Source: Thermolongibacillus altinsuensis
Lineage (GTDB): Bacteria; Bacillota; Bacilli; Bacillales; Anoxybacillaceae
NCBI RefSeq assembly: GCF_004341205.1
Contig: NZ_SLUL01000006.1
Coordinates: 143,374-207,373, forward strand
Length of the DNA stretch: 64,000 nt
Direction of reading: 5' to 3'
Each line of letters begins with the position of its first letter. Position 1 is the first letter of the stretch. Below are positions 26,100 to 34,676 of the stretch, piece after piece. The notes under the pieces are model-generated. The model ran no database searches, was not told the origin of the DNA, and saw nothing but the letters and a program-made list of their open reading frames with translations. The position numbers were made by a program, and so were the translations under genes.

Positions 26100-26990
26100 A
26101 TGAAAATGAAAGAAATAGGGGCTTTATTCCTTCTTGCTGCTCTATGGGGGGCATCCTTTTTATTTATGCGGATTTCCTCCCCTGTGATCGGTCCGGTTTT
26201 AACAATCGAACTGAGAGTGCTTCTTGCTGGCATCGTCCTTTTACTCTATGCCTGGCTATTCAAAAAGACGACGAATATGAAAGAGCATTGGAAGGAGTAT
26301 TTAATACTCGGCGCTTTGAATGCAGCCATTCCGTTCACATTCATTGCCACTGCAACGTTGTACTTAAATGCTTCTTTGGCGGCGATCTTAAATTCAACGA
26401 CTCCTTTGTTTACTGCTCTCGCCTCAATGTTTTTTTTAAAAGAACCGTTGAATGCAAAAAAATGGTTAGGAATCGCGATGGGGACATTGGGCGTTTTCGT
26501 TTTAGTCGGATGGAGCCCAGTGCCTTTTTCAACACAAACAGCGTTTGCAGCATTATTATCGATTTTGGCAGCATTATCCTATGGATGTGCAGGGATCTAT
26601 GCCAAAAAAGCATTTACGGGCATATCCTCTTTAACCATGGCGATCGGCCAACAACTTGGAGCTGCGGTTTTGTTGCTTCCTTTAGCCATCATCTATGTTC
26701 CAACAAAGCCGATTCCCTCCATCGTTGTATATTCTGTTATTGGGCTTGCCGTATTTTGCACATCCATCGCATACTTATTCTATTTCTACCTTCTTGCCAA
26801 CGTAGGCCCGACAAAAACGTTGAGCGTGACGTTTCTTGTTCCATTATTTGGTGTAATCTGGGGAATTGTTTTTTTAGATGAGAAAGTAACATCGGGGATG
26901 ATGGTTGGATTAATCATTATTTTAACAAGCATCTTTCTAATGTCCGATGTAAAAATCGCATTAAAACGTAATGAACTTTCCAATGAATAG
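26100..26990 (+). CDS. EamA/DMT-family permease
   Basis: The 296-residue transporter has ten predicted helices in two EamA repeats. The first repeat starts FLLAALWGASFLFMRI and contains NSTTPLFTALASMFFLKEPL; the second contains SVTFLVPLFGVIWGIVFLDE. ATG 26100 is chosen for the GGGAGAGAG sequence just upstream, although the frame is open from 25977. It is probably an exporter of amino acids or metabolites; the substrate is not evident and no regulator is adjacent. Confidence 0.87.
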   Translation: MKMKEIGALFLLAALWGASFLFMRISSPVIGPVLTIELRVLLAGIVLLLYAWLFKKTTNMKEHWKEYLILGALNAAIPFTFIATATLYLNASLAAILNSTTPLFTALASMFFLKEPLNAKKWLGIAMGTLGVFVLVGWSPVPFSTQTAFAALLSILAALSYGCAGIYAKKAFTGISSLTMAIGQQLGAAVLLLPLAIIYVPTKPIPSIVVYSVIGLAVFCTSIAYLFYFYLLANVGPTKTLSVTFLVPLFGVIWGIVFLDEKVTSGMMVGLIIILTSIFLMSDVKIALKRNELSNE

Positions 26991-27142
26991 TATCTTTCCT
27001 ACTTCCTGATCAGTACAAAGTTAAAAAAGTTTTCTTATGAACGTTATTTCTAAAACACCGCAACTGCCATCCATATTTCTAATCATCGCATCGTTTTATT
27101 ACAGACCTAACTCCGTAAATAGATTAACGGGAGGAGAAAAAG

Positions 27143-27622
27143 ATGAAGGTTTACATTCGCGAAGTACAACGTGCTCCATGGTACTTTTACGTTCCTGTTA
27201 TCTTGATCGCTTGTCTATCATGGTACGAATTTTTCCAACAAATTATTTTTAGGGTTCCGTTCGGGAACACCCCTGCCAGCAATACAGAAATATGGATTAT
27301 TTGGATTGCATTTGGAATTCTAACTCCTTTTATCTTTCTCTACATGAAGCTAGTTACAGAAATCCGCGAAGACGGCATTTATGTACGCTTTGTTCCATTT
27401 GTCAAACGTTTTTTCGCTTACCATGAAATAAAACATGTCAAAGCGTGTACATACAACCCTTTCGTTTACGGCGGCTGGGGAATCCGCTGGCATCCAACAA
27501 AAGGCTGGGCTTACAATATGCGAGGAAACAAAGGGATATTGATTGAATTCAAAAACGGCAAACAGGTTTTAATCGGTTCGGAAAAATCGGAAGAACTTGT
27601 GCACTATATAAAATTGGATTAA
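27143..27622 (+). CDS. DUF6141 family membrane protein
   Basis: The 159-residue protein begins KVYIREVQRAPWYFY and has two membrane helices (about residues 14-32 and 48-68) with a bacterial-PH-like cytosolic half ending in YGGWGIRWHPTKGWAYNMRGNKG and IEFKNGKQVLIGSEKSEEL. This pattern is that of DUF6141, whose function is unknown. GGGAGGAG precedes the ATG. It is apparently monocistronic, with a terminator 8 bp after the stop. Confidence 0.8.
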   Translation: MKVYIREVQRAPWYFYVPVILIACLSWYEFFQQIIFRVPFGNTPASNTEIWIIWIAFGILTPFIFLYMKLVTEIREDGIYVRFVPFVKRFFAYHEIKHVKACTYNPFVYGGWGIRWHPTKGWAYNMRGNKGILIEFKNGKQVLIGSEKSEELVHYIKLD

Positions 27623-27629
27623 CAAAAAC

Positions 27630-27659
27630 AGGTTGCTTGATTTCCGGCAACCTTTTTTC
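27630..27659 (+). terminator. Terminator after DUF6141 gene
   Basis: AGGTTGC/GCAACCT stem followed by TTTTTT. Confidence 0.85.
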
Positions 27660-27746
27660 TGTATTTTTGAGAAAAAATGAACCATCTTCTCCTCCACTTC
27701 GCCTACATAGTAGAAATCAATTTTGGTAAAGAAAGGAGGGGTCTGT

Positions 27747-28307
27747 ATGAATAGCGATCAAGAGCTTTTGCTCAAGTGCAGAAGCGGCATAAAAGACGCT
27801 TTTTATGAGTTGGTGTCGCCTCATTTAGCAAAAGCGTATCGCATTGCGTTTACGATTTTGCGTTCCCATCATGATGCGGAAGATGCCGTGCAGAATAGCT
27901 TATTGGAAGCATATCGTGCCATCATGGAAAATAAGGAAATTCACAACTTTTCCGCATGGTTTCACCAACTTATCGTTCATCGATCCATCGACTTGGCAAG
28001 AAAGCACTTAAAAGAAAAAAATTATGCAGAAATAACGGATATTCTTTCGTTCATACCCGATCATAAAAATTTACCGATTGATGACTTAATTGATAAGGAA
28101 TATAAAGGCGAATTAATCTCCTACATTTTAAGGCTCGATATGAAATATCGCATCGTTATTGTGCTGCATTACTATCACGACATGAAAATTAGCGACATCG
28201 CCAAGTTGTTAAATATAAAAGAAGGCACAGTCAAATCACGGCTATTCCAAGCGCGGAACTTGCTGTATCGCTATTACCAATTAGATCGAAAGGAGGAACT
28301 CCATTGA
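27747..28307 (+). CDS. ECF-type RNA polymerase sigma factor
   Basis: The 186-residue sigma factor contains region 2 (AYRIAFTILRSHHDAEDAVQNS) and region 4 with the helix-turn-helix MKISDIAKLLNIKEGTVKSRLFQARNLL. GAAAGGAGGGG lies just before ATG 27747. The stop overlaps the start of the downstream anti-sigma gene by 4 bp, so the pair is translationally coupled. It should direct a small stress or envelope regulon, including autoregulation. The target promoter motif was not identified. Confidence 0.9.
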   Translation: MNSDQELLLKCRSGIKDAFYELVSPHLAKAYRIAFTILRSHHDAEDAVQNSLLEAYRAIMENKEIHNFSAWFHQLIVHRSIDLARKHLKEKNYAEITDILSFIPDHKNLPIDDLIDKEYKGELISYILRLDMKYRIVIVLHYYHDMKISDIAKLLNIKEGTVKSRLFQARNLLYRYYQLDRKEELH

Positions 28308-29857
28308 AATTCCAAGATGATTTTTTAAAACAAGAAGTACAAAAATCAATCGATCAAATAAAAGTTCCGGAAAGTATATTTACTTTTGCGAAAGAACTTC
28401 CTTATCAAATAGAAGAACAGGCAAAACCAAAACTGCTACGTAATTCAAAGTGGAAAAAGTGGTTAACCATTGCTGCCGCTTCGGTAACGATTGGCATCTC
28501 AGCGGGCGCTTATCTGTCTCCAACGTTTGCCGCATATATCAAATCGTTTTTTGTTCGTCCTGACCTCGATGAAGGATTGCAAACAGCCGCAAAAGAAGGG
28601 TTTTCCGAAAAAAAAGAATACTCCGTTACTGATAACGGCATTACATTAAAAGTAAAAGAAGTGATGGCAGACACAAACCGCCTCATTCTCACCTACAGCT
28701 TAGAAAACGAAAACGGTGAATTCATCGACCCAACCATCCTTTTCGAATCCGAGCAATGGGCACCAGGAAGAACTGAATATTTTGTGAAAGATTTAAATGC
28801 GTTTTACATTACAGATAAGGATGGTGATATTGTATCGCGAAGCACAAATTATGGAACAAAAAAAGGACGATTTGTAACCCAACATATTCATCGTGTGTTT
28901 CCGCACCATCCTTACGCCGATCTGATGTTTGAGTTAAACCATTCAGCTGTCGATTCTAAACAACTTTTCGCCAACATTACAATCAATAAAATCGGTTCAA
29001 TCGAAGGAAAATGGAATTTAAAAGTTCCTGTTCATATTGAGAAAAGCATGATGGCAACAAAAACGTTACCTGTCGACAAACAATATGTAACACGTGAAGG
29101 ATTGGCTGTTACATTTAAAAATGTTGTTTATTCCCCTACTTTAACAAGTTTAAATTTTGAAACAAAGTGGACAGAAAAAGGGAAACAATTAATAGAAAGT
29201 CATCGCGAATATGGAGGAATGGAGAAATCCTTCCATAGACTTCTTTACGATATTATTGACAGCAAAGGAAACATAGTTGCTACAACATTTCCGAAAAAAC
29301 TCGATTATAATTCAACAGGTCTCGTCTTCTCTGAACATAATCAAGTCTCTTCTCAACAAACTGAGACAATTCATTGGCGCAATTCATTTATCCCACTTCC
29401 AAAGGGAGAAAAGCTGACATTTGTTTTTCGTGGAATTGAAAGAATGGAGTATCCAAATAAATCGATTACCTTTCACCCAACCAAATTAAACGAGAAACCT
29501 GTTTCGCTTGATTACAAGGGTAACTTATTGACCATTCAGAATTTTAAACTGGAAACAAACAAAGACGGTAAACGAGTAGGAATATTAGAAATAGAAGAAA
29601 GAATACCTCTTGGAGGAGTTAGTTACGAGCTAAGCGACGAGAAAGGAAATATATTAGAAATTAACTACAAGAGCTCTTCCAGCGTATTTACAATCGACTA
29701 TGATGAGCATTCAATGACCTATCGAGTAAAAAACAAATTAGAAATAGAAGGAATCGAGCAAATGCCAAAACAACTCACCCTCACATTAAAAACGGCAACG
29801 GTTTTATACAAAGATGAAAATTGGAAAGTTCCAATTCCATCTCCTTCAGAAAAGTAA
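28304..29857 (+). CDS. Membrane anti-sigma factor with DUF4179 and DUF5643-like domains
   Basis: The 517-residue protein has a cytosolic N-terminus of about 48 residues, one membrane helix (WLTIAAASVTIGISAGAYL) and a large extracellular part. The DUF4179 region starts around LQTAAKEGFSEKKEYSVTDNG. The start is TTG 28304 after AAAGGAGGA, overlapping the sigma gene. It presumably sequesters the ECF sigma factor at the membrane until a cell-surface signal is received; this role is inferred from the family and context. Confidence 0.87.
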   Translation: MKFQDDFLKQEVQKSIDQIKVPESIFTFAKELPYQIEEQAKPKLLRNSKWKKWLTIAAASVTIGISAGAYLSPTFAAYIKSFFVRPDLDEGLQTAAKEGFSEKKEYSVTDNGITLKVKEVMADTNRLILTYSLENENGEFIDPTILFESEQWAPGRTEYFVKDLNAFYITDKDGDIVSRSTNYGTKKGRFVTQHIHRVFPHHPYADLMFELNHSAVDSKQLFANITINKIGSIEGKWNLKVPVHIEKSMMATKTLPVDKQYVTREGLAVTFKNVVYSPTLTSLNFETKWTEKGKQLIESHREYGGMEKSFHRLLYDIIDSKGNIVATTFPKKLDYNSTGLVFSEHNQVSSQQTETIHWRNSFIPLPKGEKLTFVFRGIERMEYPNKSITFHPTKLNEKPVSLDYKGNLLTIQNFKLETNKDGKRVGILEIEERIPLGGVSYELSDEKGNILEINYKSSSSVFTIDYDEHSMTYRVKNKLEIEGIEQMPKQLTLTLKTATVLYKDENWKVPIPSPSEK

Positions 29858-29870
29858 GAATCACTTTCAT

Positions 29871-29903
29871 ACAAAAGGACAGATCGCGGATCTGTCCTTT
29901 TGT
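29871..29903 (+). terminator. Terminator after sigma/anti-sigma operon
   Basis: ACAAAAGGACAGATC/GATCTGTCCTTTTGT is a perfect 15-bp stem with a 3-nt loop. Confidence 0.88.
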
Positions 29904-29958
29904 ATTTTCAAACCACCCATTCACGAGTCAATGAGTTTTCATGTCACCTTGTGGAGAA

Positions 29959-30075
29959 TTAATAACCGCCATATCCTCCAAATCTGCCGAAACCTGTACA
30001 AGCACATCCCACAATAACAAGTAAGACGAATAAGACAACAACTAAGGCAAACGTACCGCGAAATCCATCACTCAT
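29959..30075 (-). CDS. YjcZ-family sporulation peptide
   Basis: This 38-residue peptide reads MSDGFRGTFALVVVLFVLL then a Cys-Ala-Cys and a Gly/Tyr-rich end (FGGYGGY). The short hydrophobic helix with Gly-Tyr repeats is characteristic of YjcZ sporulation proteins. An almost perfect anti-SD match (GGAGGTGATATAG) precedes the ATG. It is likely made in sporulating cells and membrane-associated. It lies beside the cotS-type genes, giving a spore-related neighbourhood. Confidence 0.88.
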   Translation of the reverse strand: MSDGFRGTFALVVVLFVLLVIVGCACTGFGRFGGYGGY

Positions 30076-30200
30076 CTATATCACCTCCCATCCATAGTGG
30101 ATAATCAATTTTTTATGAGAATAACGGTTTGTTACTAGCTCATAAAAACGAATGATTGGAATGGCTAAATATGCAATCCTACTTTTAAGATATGTTCTTA

Positions 30201-30257
30201 AAAAAAATTGGATTGGACGAACTCATCAATCGAAGGAAAATTCCTCATTTATCCAAT
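30201..30257 (-). terminator. Probable terminator of the cotS-cotSA operon
   Basis: ATTGGAT/ATCCAAT arms enclose a GAGGAATTTTCCTTC inner hairpin, followed on the minus strand by seven U residues. Confidence 0.5.
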
Positions 30258-30266
30258 CTTTATGAT

Positions 30267-32075
30267 TTATTTTTTACTGCTAATCACCCAAATATTTGCA
30301 TTTTTCTGCTTTTTTTGCTTCCTCGTGCCGCTTTTCTTCTTGTCTCTTTGTTTCTTCCGCACGTTTGCATCTTCATTATCTTCATAAACAACATTAGACT
30401 GTTCTACATTATCCTCATAAACAATGTTAGATTGTTCTACGGCTTGCTTCTTATGTTCACTTTCACGTTTTGGAGTAACTTTTTCTAATATTTCTTTTGA
30501 TGCTTTATCAACTTGTTCATGAGCTTCTTCAACGATTTTCGCGCGCATCTCAACTAATTGTGTTTGAATTGCGGCTTGTTCTTTCTCATATTCTTCCTGG
30601 CCAATCTCACCGGATGCCAGTGTTGCCTCTAACTCAGCGATTTTTTTCTTGCCTTCAAGCTCTTTTTCTTCAAGCTTTGCTAATTTTTTCTTCATTTTCT
30701 TTTCTAGTTTTTCTTTTGCGATATGCTTCGCAAGCTCTTCTTTCTCTTCGGCTTTTTCTAATTTCGCTTGTAAAACTAAAACGTTTTGCACAAAGTTTGC
30801 CTCTAATTGTTTACGAATGGAAGCCATTTCAGCTGATACATCTAGTACTTGTTCCTTCGTACCTTCTTCTGTTACCGATTCAACTGTTACCGCTTCAACA
30901 ACATGTTCTTCATCCGTTTTTTCTTGTTCAACTGCTTTCGATTGTTCCCAAACTTCAAGCAGCTCGGAAGCGACTCTGTCCCACTGGTAACGAGAAACAG
31001 CCAGTTCTCTTCCTTTTTCCCCCATTCTTCTCATCAATGACTTATCCGATAATATTTGTGAAATCTTTTCTGCAAAACAGCTCGGATCCTCCGGATTCTC
31101 CACGACAAGACCGTTCTCATTTATGAGAATCACTTCTGGATTGCCTCCCCTTGCCGTTGTTACGATTGGAAGACCTGCTGCCATCGTTTCATAGTGCACC
31201 CGCGCCAACGGTTCCTGCCATTGCGAAGTACATACAAATAAATCCGCTGCAGCAAACCAATTTTGTATTTCATCCGGTGAAACAAATCCTGTCGTTACAA
31301 CGGGTACTGGCAGTTTTTTTGCTAATGCCCGTACATAGGCTATATAATCGGTCACAGCTTCTTGGCTAAACCATTTACTTCCTACTATGACGAGAGCTAA
31401 ATCTTTAAATTTTTTTGAAAGCTCCGGTAACGCTCGAATTAATTTATCGACCCCTTTATTACGCGAAAGCCTTCCTGCAAATAAAATAACCGTTTTGTTT
31501 TCTAAACCATTGGCTCGACGGATTTCATTGCGTATTTTTTGCATCTTTGGATGATTTCCTGGTAAAAACCTCTCCGTATCCACCCCGGAATAAATCGTGC
31601 GTATCTTTGGTGAAGCTTCTGGATATAGATCACGTATGACATTTCCAACATAATTACTAACCGTTACAATATTTGATACTTCTCCTAATACTGCTTTTGC
31701 TTCTTCTGGATCAATTTTTTCTGGATTGAACATGTCATTGTGCATGCTTAAGGTAATTTTTGCTTTGGGAGCTACATTTCGGATGGGCATGACGAGGCGT
31801 GGACGATTAAAAATGTGGATAAGATCGAATTGATTCGATTCAACATAACGAACAACGCCCTCTCGATAGATTTCGAATATTTTTCCTGGTACGCGCACAT
31901 AATGAATTCCGTTGATCGTTTCTTGTTCTGGAAGGGATGAATCACTAATTCCCAAAACCGTAATATCATGAAATTTGCTTATATGTGGAAGAATACCGGC
32001 AATATAAGTTTGGATCGCTCCTCCTAATACAGGAGGAATCGGAAGTTTTTCAGTACAAATCATCAAAATTTTCAC
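30267..32075 (-). CDS. Spore-coat glycosyltransferase CotSA-like with long coiled-coil extension
   Basis: Residues 1 to about 380 form a GT4-type (GT-B) glycosyltransferase: LGGAIQTYI near the N-terminus, FAGRLSRNKGVDKLIRAL in the hinge and the donor-binding HYETMAAGLPIVTT. Residues about 380-602 are an extra charged segment with a Lys/Glu-rich coiled coil (about 430-540), a near-tandem VEQSNIVYEDN/VEQSNVVYEDN repeat and a Lys/Arg-rich tail. B. subtilis CotSA consists of the enzyme part only (about 377 residues as recalled). GTG 32075 follows GGAAGGGAG within the cotS end, with a 2-bp gap. It probably modifies or anchors in the spore coat. Confidence 0.82.
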   Translation of the reverse strand: MKILMICTEKLPIPPVLGGAIQTYIAGILPHISKFHDITVLGISDSSLPEQETINGIHYVRVPGKIFEIYREGVVRYVESNQFDLIHIFNRPRLVMPIRNVAPKAKITLSMHNDMFNPEKIDPEEAKAVLGEVSNIVTVSNYVGNVIRDLYPEASPKIRTIYSGVDTERFLPGNHPKMQKIRNEIRRANGLENKTVILFAGRLSRNKGVDKLIRALPELSKKFKDLALVIVGSKWFSQEAVTDYIAYVRALAKKLPVPVVTTGFVSPDEIQNWFAAADLFVCTSQWQEPLARVHYETMAAGLPIVTTARGGNPEVILINENGLVVENPEDPSCFAEKISQILSDKSLMRRMGEKGRELAVSRYQWDRVASELLEVWEQSKAVEQEKTDEEHVVEAVTVESVTEEGTKEQVLDVSAEMASIRKQLEANFVQNVLVLQAKLEKAEEKEELAKHIAKEKLEKKMKKKLAKLEEKELEGKKKIAELEATLASGEIGQEEYEKEQAAIQTQLVEMRAKIVEEAHEQVDKASKEILEKVTPKRESEHKKQAVEQSNIVYEDNVEQSNVVYEDNEDANVRKKQRDKKKSGTRKQKKQKNANIWVISSKK

Positions 32076-32077
32076 GT

Positions 32078-33175
32078 TTATTCCACTCCCTTCCAGTCAT
32101 TTTCGATTTCTTCCAACACAGGCCACTTGGACTGATCGGTTTCGACAATCGTTTGAATTAATTGTGTTGTTGTTGGTTCATTGAGAAATAGCTCAGGTTC
32201 ATACACGACTTCTTTTATATTCTTATAAAATTCGGTTGGCAGCGACAAATCAATCATTAAAACCTCATATAATGAAGCGGAGATCGGATTTGCTTCATGG
32301 TACGCCTTAATCATTTCCCGTACCCACTCTACATCCCACCTATATAAATCTGCCATGGTACCGGAAATCAACTTTCTTAAATCACGAATCGGAAGGTCAA
32401 ATGCGACACCGTCAAGGTCAATAATCCACATTCCGTTTTCTCCCATTTGTCCGTTGGACCAACCATAGTCCTGGTGAACTAACCCCCAATACGCATTTCC
32501 TTGCTTGATTAATTCAAAATAGCTGGATTGATTGATTCGTTCTAGACTCCTTTTTGCTTGCTCCTCAAAGATATCTACCACATTCAATAAGTGTGAACTT
32601 GCCGCTGTTTCCTCATAAGCTTTAGCAATGCTTCGAAACCAATCCATTTTCGTAATGACCTTTTCATAGCTTTTTGGCCACTTGCGCAATCTTGAAGCAA
32701 TTTCAGCCTGTTCAGGAGGAATATACCCCTTGCTTAAACGATGGAATTCACCGAGAGCGTAACAAAGCTGCTTGGCTCCTTCCAAATCTTTTGTAACAGG
32801 TGCCAATGGTTCGATCCATTCGGCAACGAACCATAGCTTCCCACCCGCTTCAACATAATTGCTTCCGTCCTTTGTTTTTATAATGGGCGGCACCCTTGCT
32901 TTCTGAACATCAACCAAATATTCTTGAGCCCCCAGACTGAACAAACTTCTAGTTGGTCTTCGGTGTAACAGTTTCAAACTTTTTGGCCCTGAATTTGTCT
33001 CAAGCTTCCAAATAGCTCCGCCTTTGTCCGGCTTAGTTGTGACTACTTGAATGCTCCGAACGGATAAATCGTAACTTTTAAGAACCTCTTCTGCTAATTG
33101 CTCAATATAGTCGGGTACAAAAAATTCATGCGTAAGTTCATCAACGATCCACGGTTCGATTACGATCTTTTCCAT
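32078..33175 (-). CDS. cotS: CotS-family spore coat kinase-like protein
   Basis: The 365-residue protein has the CotS/aminoglycoside phosphotransferase-like fold: a Lys in the small lobe (GPKSLKLLHRRP), WFVAEWIEPL hinge, the catalytic-loop equivalent LVHQDYGWSNGQM and the metal-site WIIDLDGVAFDLPIRDL. CotS proteins assemble into the spore coat in the mother cell and some may have small-molecule kinase activity. GGGAGGG precedes the ATG. The gene is coupled to the CotSA-like glycosyltransferase, as in B. subtilis cotSA/cotS. Confidence 0.87.
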   Translation of the reverse strand: MEKIVIEPWIVDELTHEFFVPDYIEQLAEEVLKSYDLSVRSIQVVTTKPDKGGAIWKLETNSGPKSLKLLHRRPTRSLFSLGAQEYLVDVQKARVPPIIKTKDGSNYVEAGGKLWFVAEWIEPLAPVTKDLEGAKQLCYALGEFHRLSKGYIPPEQAEIASRLRKWPKSYEKVITKMDWFRSIAKAYEETAASSHLLNVVDIFEEQAKRSLERINQSSYFELIKQGNAYWGLVHQDYGWSNGQMGENGMWIIDLDGVAFDLPIRDLRKLISGTMADLYRWDVEWVREMIKAYHEANPISASLYEVLMIDLSLPTEFYKNIKEVVYEPELFLNEPTTTQLIQTIVETDQSKWPVLEEIENDWKGVE

Positions 33176-33511
33176 ACGATCCCTCCCTCTATCAAATAAC
33201 GATTTTTTTCATGCCTTCTCGCAATTCGGCATACATCCCTTCCGGAAGGATTGACTCGTTGTATCGTTCTTCTTTCACCCGTTAAGAAATTTGATCATTT
33301 TGATATGATTTTTTATTCAAATCTCTTCATTCCAGAAATGCTCCTATCGAGTATGGGAAAATGACTAAACATATGTGTCCATAATAAGGTATGTTATTAA
33401 GGAAGAATTGGATTAGGCTAAATCATTAGTTGATCGGAAAATTTCACATGGATGTATATCTAATAACCAAAAGGACGTAAATCGTTGAAGGGACGTTTGT
33501 ATGTAAGAAGT
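33176..33511. other. Intergenic region upstream of cotS
   Basis: This stretch should contain the cotS promoter; no convincing sigma-K or sigma-E boxes could be fixed by eye. A 28-codon frame (minus, GTG 33278 to TGA 33192; VKEERYNESILPEGMYAEL) looks protein-like but has no good ribosome binding site and may be a remnant. Confidence 0.4.
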
Positions 33512-33546
33512 AAAAAAAACGAAGGCAAATAAAAACTGCCTTCGTT
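33512..33546 (-). terminator. Terminator of EamA gene
   Basis: AACGAAGGCA/TGCCTTCGTT stem with a run of U on the minus strand. Confidence 0.88.
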
Positions 33547-33555
33547 CTTGGGAAT

Positions 33556-34449
33556 TTAATTTTCGCTTTGTCTTGTCACAACAACGAATGCTCCGGCTAG
33601 GATAAAAAATCCTCCGATAAAAAAGTTTTGATCCAAATGTTCTCCGAGTAAGAGCCAACCGAAAAATGAGCCGACGAGCGGCTGGAAAAAGAAAAATAAA
33701 GAGCCTATTCCCGCATCCATCATTTCCATTCCCTTATTCCAGAGAAAAAACGCTCCAGCCGTTGAAACAACGCCGAGATAAAGAATTCCTAATATAACAT
33801 AAATGTTGTTCAGCACCACATCACTCGACTGAATTTCCCAGATCATGAACGGGGTGGTAAAGAAAATGGCAAAAAGAATCGCGTACGTGGTGATGGTCAA
33901 AACAGAAAAACGGGAAGATGCTAACTTCACGTACACAGACAGCAACGCCCAAGTAACAGCCGCACCAACTAAAATGATATTCCCCCAAAAAAAGTGCATC
34001 GCATTTGTATGTAAACCAATCACGATGACAACCCCGATCGTCGCTAAAAAAAGAGCCAACAGTTTTCGAATGGTGATCGATTCTTTCAAAATAAATCTTG
34101 CGAACAACACAATAAATGCCGGCGTTGCAGATGTAATAAGCGCACCGGTATGGGCATCGGATAATTTTGTCCCGATAAATTGCAGCGAAACAGAAACAAA
34201 ATAACCAATAAACCCGATCCATCCGATTAAAAGCCAATCCTTTCGTTTGAAAGAAGGACGAATTTTCGTTTTCATTTGATTGACTTTCAAGATAAGAAAC
34301 AACACGACAAAAGCGATGATGTATCGAAGCCACACTAATGTGATGGGCGGCACGAAATCAAATACATATTTGCTGACGACAAACGTTCCACCCCAAATAC
34401 TTGCCGCCAATGATAGATAAATCGCACCTAAAAAACGATGCTTCACCAT
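33556..34449 (-). CDS. EamA/DMT-family permease
   Basis: The 297-residue ten-helix transporter has LAASIWGGTFVVSKYVF in helix 1, ITSATPAFIVLFARFILKE closing the first EamA repeat and FFFQPLVGSFFGWLLLGE in the second. ATG 34449 follows a clear GGAGG; an in-frame start at 34509 has none. It is flanked by terminators and appears to be a single-gene unit between spore genes. The substrate is unknown. Confidence 0.87.
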   Translation of the reverse strand: MVKHRFLGAIYLSLAASIWGGTFVVSKYVFDFVPPITLVWLRYIIAFVVLFLILKVNQMKTKIRPSFKRKDWLLIGWIGFIGYFVSVSLQFIGTKLSDAHTGALITSATPAFIVLFARFILKESITIRKLLALFLATIGVVIVIGLHTNAMHFFWGNIILVGAAVTWALLSVYVKLASSRFSVLTITTYAILFAIFFTTPFMIWEIQSSDVVLNNIYVILGILYLGVVSTAGAFFLWNKGMEMMDAGIGSLFFFFQPLVGSFFGWLLLGEHLDQNFFIGGFFILAGAFVVVTRQSEN

Positions 34450-34572
34450 AACCAACCTCCGTTTTAACATTAGCCGAAACTTGCCACAAGTGGAAATATC
34501 GCTACCCAAATACTAACAAAATTCTCCTCAAATTAGTATAAAAAAAATTTTGTGTAAAGTTGCTAGATCAAA

Positions 34573-34629
34573 AGAAAAAAACAGGGTATTCTCTGATTTA
34601 GCCAACATTTCAGAGAAAAAAGCGCCCTG
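34573..34629 (-). terminator. Terminator of sqhC
   Basis: Two stacked stems, CAGGG/CCCTG and TTCTCTGA/TCAGAGAA, are followed on the minus strand by TTTTTTT. Confidence 0.8.
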
Positions 34630-34676
34630 CCTATGTCTAACAGTCTATCGAATGTAGAAGCAAAAAATTCATAAAT

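Noticed and set aside
25961..26881. 306-codon frame overlapping the EamA gene in another frame
   Set aside because: No start signal and a Cys/Arg/His-rich, non-protein-like composition; the EamA frame fits a known family.
30497..31126. Long plus-strand frame opposite the CotSA-like coiled coil
   Set aside because: Low-complexity Leu/Phe/Ser mirror of the Lys/Glu-rich coiled coil on the other strand; no ribosome binding site.
33192..33278. 28-residue minus-strand peptide upstream of cotS
   Set aside because: Protein-like but with a GTG start, no convincing ribosome binding site and no recognisable family.
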